Positions 13,373-18,602 of a stretch of DNA of 31,937 bases are shown in pieces. The stretch comes from DATJAJ01 sp035622335. Its GTDB lineage: Archaea; Thermoproteota; Nitrososphaeria; Nitrososphaerales; Gagatemarchaeaceae. The DNA is taken from positions 1-31,937 of the forward strand of contig DASPVO010000040.1 in the NCBI GenBank assembly GCA_035622335.1. Direction: 5' to 3'. Numbering within the stretch: the stretch's first letter is position 1; each line of letters begins with the position of its first letter. A model generated the notes under the pieces. It was given only the letters and a program-made list of their open reading frames with translations, ran no database searches and had not been told where the DNA came from. A program made the position numbers and the translations under genes.

Positions 13373-14278
13373 TCATGACAAGAGAGAGTCGATGAACTTG
13401 TGATAGTCGAATCGGACGAGGTCTTCATATCCCTGCCCCACGCCGAGATAGAGCACTGGCTTTCCTGTCGTGTAGACGATTGACAGGGCTGCGCCTCCCT
13501 TGACGTCGGCGTCGGCTTTCGTGAGTATCACGCCGTCGAAGCTCGTGTGCTTGTCAAAGAGCTCGCTCTGTGAGACCGCGTCATTACCGATGAGCGCGTC
13601 CGCTATGAATATCTTCAGGTCGGGCTTCACGACCCTGACGATCTTCGACATCTCTTCCATCAGGTTAGTGTTTGTCTGCATTCTTCCAGCAGAGTCCACG
13701 AGAAGCACGTCGACGTGGTGCGCCCTCGCGTAGAGCAATCCGTCCCTGCCCACGGCGGCAGGGTCAGCTCCGTACCTCTGGGAGACCACCTTCATTGACA
13801 TCCTGTCTGCGTGCTCGGTCAGCTGCTCGATAGCTCCCGGGCGGTGCGTGTCCCCGGCTGCGGCCACTACAGAAAGGCCGCTCTTCTTCAGCATGTAGCC
13901 GAACTTCGCTACCGTCGTCGTCTTGCCGGTGCCGTTTATCCCGAGGAAGAGAATCGAGAACGACTCGCCTGTTGCCTTCTTTTCCGCTATCCGAGCTAGG
14001 ACGTCCACCTCTCCCGCGTCCTGGAAGGCTTTCTCGAGGGACGCTCTGAGCCTCGTCTTCACAAGCGTGGAGACGTCTTCGCTACGCTCCACCTTCGATC
14101 CGGAGAGGCTAGCCTTGACCTCCTGTGACAGCTTCTCGGCGACCGATTGAGCGACATCGCTCTCGATGAGGGAGAGTTGGAAGCCGAAGAGGAGGTCATC
14201 GAGCTCGGACTCCGAGAGCTTCCTCTCCTTTACCGCGCTTGTTACCGAGGAGAAAGCCTGCTTCAGCCTTTCAAACAA
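13373..14278 (-). CDS. ftsY: Signal recognition particle receptor FtsY (SR alpha)
   Basis: GTPase that docks SRP-ribosome complexes at the membrane. 301 residues: an N domain of helices (about 1-95) and the SRP G domain. Visible GTPase elements are the P-loop GINGTGKTTTVAKFG (113-127), DTHRPGAIEQL (143-153), DSAGRMQTNTNLM (195-207), TKADADVKGGAAL (253-265) and the closing YLGVGQGYEDL (277-287). It lacks a long acidic A domain, as usual in archaea. The start is TTG at 14278, 2 bases after the prefoldin stop codon, so it is the last gene of the S19e-to-ftsY unit. Confidence 0.96.
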   Translation of the reverse strand: MFERLKQAFSSVTSAVKERKLSESELDDLLFGFQLSLIESDVAQSVAEKLSQEVKASLSGSKVERSEDVSTLVKTRLRASLEKAFQDAGEVDVLARIAEKKATGESFSILFLGINGTGKTTTVAKFGYMLKKSGLSVVAAAGDTHRPGAIEQLTEHADRMSMKVVSQRYGADPAAVGRDGLLYARAHHVDVLLVDSAGRMQTNTNLMEEMSKIVRVVKPDLKIFIADALIGNDAVSQSELFDKHTSFDGVILTKADADVKGGAALSIVYTTGKPVLYLGVGQGYEDLVRFDYHKFIDSLLS

Positions 14279-14280
14279 CG

Positions 14281-14712
14281 TTAGCCCTTCTGGTCCGCTC
14301 GGCTGAGCAGGGTCTGGAGGACCTCCCTGTCCGCCTCGAGCCTTTCCGCTATCTCGCTCCGCTGGCGCAGTAGCGTCGTGATGGTGCTCTCTAGCTCCTT
14401 GGCTCGACCTTCGATCATGGCCAGAGCCTCCTCCCTAGACTTCTCGACCACGACGTTCGCACCCAGGTTCACGAGAACCCTGTCTGTAGACGGGGCGGCA
14501 GACTTCAGCAGCGTGCCTCCGCCGACCTGCATGAGCACATCGGTCGTCTTGCCGTCTGCGAGCGACTTTATCGCCTCGAGGGCGGCCCTGTTCTCTATCA
14601 GCGCCCTCTCGAGAAGATTCTCTCTCGCCGAGAGTTCGTTGAACGTGCTCTCGAGGATCCGCGTCTCGACCACGATTGAGTTTATCCTCTCTTCCGTCGA
14701 GTCGTCGCTCAT
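14281..14712 (-). CDS. pfdA: Prefoldin subunit alpha
   Basis: Subunit of the hexameric prefoldin chaperone that holds unfolded proteins for the thermosome. The 143-residue protein has two long coiled-coil arms (residues about 8-50 and 90-140) joined by a beta-hairpin segment, DVLMQVGGGTLLKSAAP and DRVLVNLGANVVVEKS, the standard prefoldin alpha layout. It starts with ATG at 14712, 27 bases after the eIF6 stop codon. In several TACK archaea the gene for ribosomal protein LX sits between eif6 and pfdA; here the gap is too small for it. Confidence 0.93.
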   Translation of the reverse strand: MSDDSTEERINSIVVETRILESTFNELSARENLLERALIENRAALEAIKSLADGKTTDVLMQVGGGTLLKSAAPSTDRVLVNLGANVVVEKSREEALAMIEGRAKELESTITTLLRQRSEIAERLEADREVLQTLLSRADQKG

Positions 14713-14739
14713 CTGATTCGACCTCTGAAGGGGGCCTAG

Positions 14740-15405
14740 TTAGACTTTCAGTGCCCGAGTGATGAAGACGAGCTCCGGCCCCGTCGTCTGGCTCCCGACG
14801 ACGGCGTTCTTGCTGTTCGCCACGAGCCCCGAAGCAACGTAGGGTACTCCCCTGTTTACGGGCGTTCCGTAGGCCTCTACGCCGAGCATCCGGCCCAGTC
14901 TCTCGACCTCGCTCTCGCTCAGCCCCGGGTAGACGGCGGCCCCCTCGTTGGTGGCGACGACGAGGGCGCCCACCTGATTGTATTCGTGGATCGGTGCGAC
15001 CTCGGTCTCCGTGCCAAGGACGTCCCTGACCTGAGAGACCGCCTGCGGGTCGAGAATCGGGGAGACGAGCGCCCTCCTGTCGTTGGCCGCGACCAGGTTT
15101 CCGACCGCGGTGTACCTTGATGAAAGCCTCGAGACGTTCAGCCCTGTCGCCTCCGATATCTCTCTGATCTCCTCGTCCTCCGCGAGCCTCGAGACCAGGA
15201 CTCCCCTGTTGTTGAGCGCGCAGAGCGGCCCCAGGAGGCGTGAACCGGCTATCGAGGCGTATCTGAATGAGACGCCAAGGTCTTCGGAGAGCTTCTCAGC
15301 CTTGGTCGATGCGAGCCCTTTGGGAACTAGAAGCACTCTGTCGTTTGCCTTGAGGAAGACTCCTATGTTTGGGCTCCGGTAGATGTCTATCAGGTGAAGA
15401 CCCAT
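14740..15405 (-). CDS. eif6: Translation initiation factor 6 (ribosome anti-association factor)
   Basis: Binds the 50S subunit at L14/L24e and blocks joining to 30S. The 221-residue protein folds into five repeats of about 45 residues in the pentein fold; the repeats show as recurring phrases: GVFLKANDRVLLVPKGL, GPLCALNNRGVLVSRL, GNLVAANDRRALVSPIL, GALVVATNEGAAVYPGL and SGLVANSKNAVVGSQT. It starts with ATG at 15405, a few bases after the L31e stop codon, inside the ribosomal unit. Confidence 0.96.
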   Translation of the reverse strand: MGLHLIDIYRSPNIGVFLKANDRVLLVPKGLASTKAEKLSEDLGVSFRYASIAGSRLLGPLCALNNRGVLVSRLAEDEEIREISEATGLNVSRLSSRYTAVGNLVAANDRRALVSPILDPQAVSQVRDVLGTETEVAPIHEYNQVGALVVATNEGAAVYPGLSESEVERLGRMLGVEAYGTPVNRGVPYVASGLVANSKNAVVGSQTTGPELVFITRALKV

Positions 15406-15414
15406 TGGTCACAC

Positions 15415-15696
15415 TCATTTTTCTGTCTCTGGAGCCAAGCCCACGGACACGAGGCCGTCCTCGTCCCTCTCCATCTCCAGCTTGATGCGCCTGGGCGGGT
15501 TCTTTATCCCTCGGGCCCAGATCGCCTCGTTGACGTCCTTCTTGATCTTGACCTCCGAGGCCTTCATGTGCCTGAAGGTGAACCGCTTGATTATCTCTAT
15601 TGCGACCTTGGTCCTCCTGTAGGGAGGCGCCTCGAAAGCTCGCCTCAGCGGAACCACGTAGACCCGGGTCAGTTCCTCAACTTTCTGCTCTGACAT
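15415..15696 (-). CDS. rpl31e: Large ribosomal subunit protein L31e
   Basis: Archaeal/eukaryotic-specific 50S protein near the exit tunnel, part of the platform for SRP and nascent-chain factors. 93 residues, with the family motif VYVVPLRRAFEAPPYRRTKVAI, then HMKASEVKIKKDVNEAIWARGI and NPPRRIKLEM. The ATG at 15696 follows a GGTGA formed by the stop codon of L39e, only 6 bases away, so translation is probably coupled. Confidence 0.95.
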   Translation of the reverse strand: MSEQKVEELTRVYVVPLRRAFEAPPYRRTKVAIEIIKRFTFRHMKASEVKIKKDVNEAIWARGIKNPPRRIKLEMERDEDGLVSVGLAPETEK

Positions 15697-15702
15697 AGGC
15701 TG

Positions 15703-15707
15703 TCACC
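15703..15707 (-). promoter_or_regulatory. Shine-Dalgarno of L31e, formed by the L39e stop codon
   Basis: L39e ends with Arg-stop, AGG TGA, and the embedded GGTGA lies 6 bases before the L31e ATG. The same arrangement occurs at the spt5-L11 junction. Confidence 0.6.
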
Positions 15708-15861
15708 TGAAGCCCAGCTTACGCTGTCTCCACTTGCGCTGCTTCGGATTGGTCCTGACGTGCCTGTTGGTGCGGACTATGACCCAAGTCGGGACGGACT
15801 TGGTCTGCCTCGTGGCCTTCGTGAGCCTGTTCTTCTTGGCAGAGTCTTTTGGTTTGGTCAT
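15703..15861 (-). CDS. rpl39e: Large ribosomal subunit protein L39e
   Basis: A 52-residue, very basic protein that lines the exit tunnel. The short ORF begins MTKPKDSAKKNRLTKATRQT and contains the family core VPTWVIVRTNRHVRTNPKQR, then KWRQRKLGFR and stop. The order W-V-I-V-x-T-N-R, N/H-P-K and W-R is that of archaeal L39e. The ATG begins one base after the PDCD5-like stop codon. It lies between the PDCD5-like gene and L31e, the usual archaeal position. Confidence 0.95.
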   Translation of the reverse strand: MTKPKDSAKKNRLTKATRQTKSVPTWVIVRTNRHVRTNPKQRKWRQRKLGFR

Positions 15862-15862
15862 T

Positions 15863-16147
15863 CTAGATGCGCCTGATCTTGGTCTCGTGTTTCCTGCCCT
15901 GCAGCGAACCGAGCATCTGCTTGAGCTGTTCGTCGTCGATGATGGTCCTCAGTTTTCCCGAGGAGGCGAGCTGGATCACGTACTCCTCTATGGACGCGGC
16001 AAGTTCGGGCTTGACCATCCTGACGTTGGCGAGCCTCTGCCTAGCTTCCGAGGAGAAAGCCATGCGAAGAACTCCTTCTCTTACTGCCCTCCTTTCCGCT
16101 TGGTCCGACTCTGCGGGCTTCTGAGGCGGCTGGGACAACCTACCCAT
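15863..16147 (-). CDS. PDCD5-like DNA-binding protein
   Basis: A 94-residue helical protein of the archaeal 'DNA-binding protein' family related to eukaryotic PDCD5. The core AFSSEARQRLANVRMVKPELAASIEEYVIQLA and DDEQLKQMLGSL matches the compact three-helix bundle, and the basic C-terminal HETKIRRI is conserved. Its precise role is unclear; nucleic-acid binding and a link to ribosomes or chaperonin have been proposed for the family. The first eight bases of the gene overlap the end of S19e (ATGGGTAG), a sign of translational coupling. Confidence 0.93.
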   Translation of the reverse strand: MGRLSQPPQKPAESDQAERRAVREGVLRMAFSSEARQRLANVRMVKPELAASIEEYVIQLASSGKLRTIIDDEQLKQMLGSLQGRKHETKIRRI

Positions 16148-16592
16148 ACCTCGCGAGCGCGGGCGTCTGACCCACCATGCCGTCGAAGACCTGCTTGCTG
16201 AGCCTGTCCAATAGCGCCGTACCCTTCGGAGTCAAGACCCTGCCCTTGGGAGTCTTGGCGACGAGCTCGGCCTGCTCAAGCTGCTTGAGCACCTGCCTCA
16301 CCGCCGAGCCGCCGGCGTCTCTGTGGTGCTTTGGAAAGTAGGCCACCGCCTTGCTCCCGCCATAGTCGCTCTCGAGCTCACCTACGCCGACAGGACCGTT
16401 CAGGTAGAGCTTCCGAAGGAGAGAAGCCGCCCTCGTGAACCACCAGTCCGCCTGTTGGGGCGGGCGCTCCGCGTGTGAGCCCGTCTTCGCGTACTTTGCC
16501 CATGTCGGCATGCTCATGCCGGGCATAGACCTGACTTCGACGGCGAGCAAGCCGATCAGCTTTCCAGCGGGGACGTCGTGAACTCCGACCAA
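16140..16592 (-). CDS. rps19e: Small ribosomal subunit protein S19e
   Basis: Archaeal/eukaryotic 30S head protein required for 30S maturation. 150 residues with the characteristic winged-helix core: MPTWAKYAKTGSHAERPPQQ, DWWFTRAASLLRKLYLNGPVG, GGSAVRQVLKQLEQAELV and GRVLTPKGTALLDRLS. The start is TTG at 16592 (MVGVHDVPAGKLI), about 32 bases downstream of a TTAAATA element that overlaps the end of the RNase P gene. It opens the unit S19e-PDCD5-L39e-L31e-eIF6-prefoldin-FtsY. Confidence 0.95.
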   Translation of the reverse strand: MVGVHDVPAGKLIGLLAVEVRSMPGMSMPTWAKYAKTGSHAERPPQQADWWFTRAASLLRKLYLNGPVGVGELESDYGGSKAVAYFPKHHRDAGGSAVRQVLKQLEQAELVAKTPKGRVLTPKGTALLDRLSKQVFDGMVGQTPALARYG

Positions 16593-16620
16593 AGCGAATT
16601 TTCAGTCCGTCGGTGGAATG

Positions 16621-16627
16621 TATTTAA
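16621..16627 (-). promoter_or_regulatory. TATA-like element for the S19e-to-ftsY unit
   Basis: TTAAATA on the minus strand, centred about 32 bases upstream of the S19e TTG, overlapping the stop codon of the RNase P protein gene. Confidence 0.55.
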
Positions 16628-16926
16628 GGCCTCTTTATTATTTTCCGGTTAACGTATCCACAGCGACCGCAGGTCAGCAGCAATCTTGACCCGTTCAACC
16701 GTACTCGCGAGTTGACTCCCGGGACTATCAACTTCTTGCATCCATGGCAGAAGAAGCGCTTGGATTCATAACCGAGTCTGACGTTGAACTTGAGCAGGAG
16801 ACGCCGTGCTGACTCTGCCTGTTCCTCGGCGAGGGCCAGGTCAGAACCTGACCTTCGCACGGCGGATCTGATCAGCGCTTCAGCGCTCTCGGCGGCCTCC
16901 TCTCTCGCTTGTTTTCTGCTTCTCAC
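16624..16926 (-). CDS. rnp4: RNase P protein component 4 (Rpp21/Rpr2)
   Basis: Zinc-ribbon protein that, with RNP1-3, activates the RNase P RNA for 5' tRNA processing. Two cysteine pairs form the ribbon: FFCHGCKKL and LTCGRCGYV. The segment RRLLLKFNVRLGYESKRFFC upstream of the first pair and the C-terminal NRKIIKRP fit the family. The frame extends to an ATG at 16959, but those residues overlap the start region of Nep1, and a GTG at 16926 lies about 25 bases after a TTAATTG element, consistent with a leaderless message; the shorter form has 100 residues, a common length. Both starts are possible. Confidence 0.88.
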   Translation of the reverse strand: MRSRKQAREEAAESAEALIRSAVRRSGSDLALAEEQAESARRLLLKFNVRLGYESKRFFCHGCKKLIVPGVNSRVRLNGSRLLLTCGRCGYVNRKIIKRP

Positions 16927-16950
16927 GCCAGAAATCGGGTCAGGAAAGCA

Positions 16951-16960
16951 ATTAACCATA
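16951..16960. promoter_or_regulatory. AT-rich element shared by rnp4 and nep1
   Basis: ATTAACCATA is the only AT-rich stretch between the two divergent genes. It lies about 25 bases from the proposed GTG of rnp4 on one side and about 28 bases from the proposed TTG of nep1 on the other, so one short element, read in both directions or as two overlapping boxes, may serve both. Confidence 0.45.
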
Positions 16961-16980
16961 ACCGTCTGCCAGAGCGCTCG

Positions 16981-17649
16981 TTGGAGCTCCTAGTGGTTCT
17001 CGCAGAGTCAGCACTGGAACTCGCTCCAAAAGAGACGTGGAGCCACCCAGCGGTCGTAGCAGACGCGAAGCGGAGAGGCGTCGCCCCTGAGAGGATACTC
17101 CTGGACAGGAGCCTTCACCATGCGGCGATGTCAAAGTTGACGGACGGCTTCAAACGAGGACGACCTGACCTAGTCCACACAACGATGCTCGCCGTGACAG
17201 GCTCACCGCTGTATCTCGAGGGGAAGGCGCTCCTTGTCGTCCACACCAGCGCTGATGTGGTGTTGGAGTTCAGAAGGGAAACGAGGATACCCAAGAGCTA
17301 TGCAAGGTTTCGCAGTCTGGTGGAGATTGCGTTGTCGAAAGGTGAAGGGTCCGAACTCTTCAGCGTCTACAGGGCGAGGATGACGGAGCTGCTGTCCAGA
17401 AAGCTCAGGGCGGGCCGTGTCTGGGGTCTCACGACACAGGGGAAACCGATGAAACTCAACGAGCTCGCGCCTGATATGGCTCGCTTCGGAAGACCGTGTG
17501 CGGTAATAGGAGGGTTTCCACACGGGCACTTCTCGGAAGACACTGCGAAGGCGTGCGATATGCTGGTCAGGGTCCACGAAAGGCCACTAGAGGCGCACGT
17601 CGTGGTATCTCGGCTGTTGTACGAAGTGGAGGAGACAATCAACGATTAA
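16981..17649 (+). CDS. nep1: rRNA pseudouridine N1-methyltransferase Nep1 (Emg1)
   Basis: SPOUT-class methyltransferase that N1-methylates a pseudouridine in 16S rRNA and takes part in small-subunit assembly. Starting at the TTG at 16981 gives 222 residues beginning MELLVVLAESALELAP, the expected Nep1 opening. Landmarks are ILLDRSLHHAAM, GRPDLVHTTMLAVTGSPLY (with the R-P-D-I/L-V-H motif), the trefoil-knot segment with VIGGFPHGHF, and the C-terminal ARPL-like ERPLEAHVVVSRLLYEVEE. Upstream codons back to 16909 overlap rnp4 and have no family counterpart. A tRNA-Gly gene follows after 27 bases. Confidence 0.93.
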   Translation: MELLVVLAESALELAPKETWSHPAVVADAKRRGVAPERILLDRSLHHAAMSKLTDGFKRGRPDLVHTTMLAVTGSPLYLEGKALLVVHTSADVVLEFRRETRIPKSYARFRSLVEIALSKGEGSELFSVYRARMTELLSRKLRAGRVWGLTTQGKPMKLNELAPDMARFGRPCAVIGGFPHGHFSEDTAKACDMLVRVHERPLEAHVVVSRLLYEVEETIND

Positions 17650-17650
17650 A
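17643..17650 (+). promoter_or_regulatory. TATA-like element of the tRNA-Gly gene
   Basis: CGATTAAAAGG, overlapping the nep1 stop codon, is centred about 30 bases upstream of the first base of tRNA-Gly. Confidence 0.45.
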
Positions 17651-17699
17651 AGGGGTTCGAGCTTCAGAAACCGCGAGCGGTCGTCGTCCAGTCTGGTCT

Positions 17700-17718
17700 A
17701 GCAGTAAGTTGCGCCAAG
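17700..17718 (+). other. tRNA-Gly intron 1 (19 nt, D loop)
   Basis: Complete bulge-helix-bulge: helix TGGT (exon)/GCCA (intron), 5' bulge CTA, 3' bulge AGA, inner helix GCA/TGC closing loop GTAAGT. Removal restores an 11-base D loop with G18-G19. Confidence 0.85.
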
Positions 17719-17743
17719 AGGACATCAGCCCTCCAAGCTGGTA

Positions 17744-17765
17744 TTCCCCATTGAGGGGACCGGAG
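17744..17765 (+). other. tRNA-Gly intron 2 (22 nt, position 45/46)
   Basis: Bulge-helix-bulge: helix CTGG/CCGG, 5' bulge TAT, 3' bulge AGA, inner helix TCCCC/GGGGA with loop ATTGA. Removal leaves the 4-base variable loop TAAC, close to the TGAC usual in archaeal tRNA-Gly. Shifts of one or two bases are possible because other registers of the central helix nearly fit. Confidence 0.8.
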
Positions 17766-17928
17766 ACCCGGGTCCAAATCCCGGCGACCGCACCTTTACT
17801 TCACTCAACCACCCCGACTCATCAGGTATTTTGGGGCGAGGTGTTCCGTGGTCGCGCAGTAATACTTGATGAAGATATGCAAGAAAGGGTAGCTTGTGGT
17901 GAGGATAAGGAATTTCTGGCTTATGAGG

Positions 17929-17936
17929 TTTATATC
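17929..17936 (+). promoter_or_regulatory. TATA-like element of the exported-protein gene
   Basis: TTTATATC centred about 30 bases before the ATG at 17962, suggesting a leaderless message. Confidence 0.55.
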
Positions 17937-17961
17937 GTTCAGTGATTCAGTAGTTGCGACG

Positions 17962-18504
17962 ATGCGTTCAACGAAGACCCTTCTGGCTCTAGTTTTGCTT
18001 TTCGCGGTTCTTAGCTTTAGCCGGGCCCTTCCACCCGCTTCGGCGACGGGAGCGGCAGGGTTTGGCACAGTAGAAGGATATCTGGTTGGCAGCATCTTCC
18101 ATTCAGCCAGTGAGGTTCCCTCTGGAGATGACGCGGCCGACATTGCGGCGCTGTACGGGACCAGCTTGACTTGCACATCCTGTGAGACGATGACCTTCAA
18201 CATTTACAATGGAGGTGTCTGCGGCGGGACCGCAATCGACACTCTAGTGGTGTCGGTGCCCTCAGGCCCGACCAACGTTGTGTCCCCAGGGGTTTCACTC
18301 CCTGCGGGGTCTTACTCGTGGAAAGACACATGGAACCTTCCCGCGGCGCCGGTCTTCTCCGATTGTGAGGACTTCGTTGTCCAGGGGACCACTTCTGTAC
18401 CTCAGTTCCCGCTTGGGTTGATAGGGATCTTCGCGCTAGCGGTTCCAGCGATTCTCCTAATCAGAGTCAAGTTCTCAAAGCCGAGACTTCCAACCGCAGC
18501 CTAG
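17962..18504 (+). CDS. Small exported protein with PEF-CTERM-like C-terminal anchor
   Basis: No known family recognised. The 180-residue protein begins with a signal peptide (MRSTKTLLALVLLFAVLSFS, cleavage probably near ALPPASA-TG). The central part is small-residue rich and carries four or five cysteines (TCTSCETM, GGVCGGT, FSDCEDF) that could form disulfides outside the cell. The C-terminus has VPQFPLG, a hydrophobic span (IFALAVPAILLIRV) and a short basic tail, the layout of archaeal PEF-CTERM-type sorting signals removed by archaeosortases, though Q replaces the E. The ATG at 17962 is preferred over the longer frame from 17896 because of the signal peptide and TATA spacing. It probably sits at the cell surface; its role is unknown. 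Confidence 0.75.
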   Translation: MRSTKTLLALVLLFAVLSFSRALPPASATGAAGFGTVEGYLVGSIFHSASEVPSGDDAADIAALYGTSLTCTSCETMTFNIYNGGVCGGTAIDTLVVSVPSGPTNVVSPGVSLPAGSYSWKDTWNLPAAPVFSDCEDFVVQGTTSVPQFPLGLIGIFALAVPAILLIRVKFSKPRLPTAA

Positions 18505-18602
18505 CTCAATCATCAGACGCCGGAGATGGCGAATCGTTCGCCAGTCGAGTGACAAAACTTATCTGAGGACGCCAGAGCATTTCGGTAGGGCGAGTCTGAT
18601 TC

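Larger units (their letters stand above)
17677..17792 (+). tRNA. tRNA-Gly(UCC) with two introns; C33 and C55
   Basis: A 116-base gene that gives a 75-base tRNA after removal of 17700-17718 and 17744-17765. Acceptor GCGGTCG pairs with CGACCGC, followed by A73, as expected for glycine. D arm GTCC/GGAC with loop AGTCTGGTCTA, anticodon stem TCAGC/GCTGG (one G-U), variable loop TAAC and T arm CCGGG/CCCGG. The anticodon loop is CCTCCAA: anticodon TCC at 17732-17734 but C instead of the near-universal U at position 33. The T loop is TCCAAAT, with C instead of U at position 55. Otherwise the molecule is well formed. It could be functional, corrected by C-to-U editing, or a decaying copy. The introns lie at about 20b/21 in the D loop and 45/46. 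No CCA is encoded. Confidence 0.85.
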
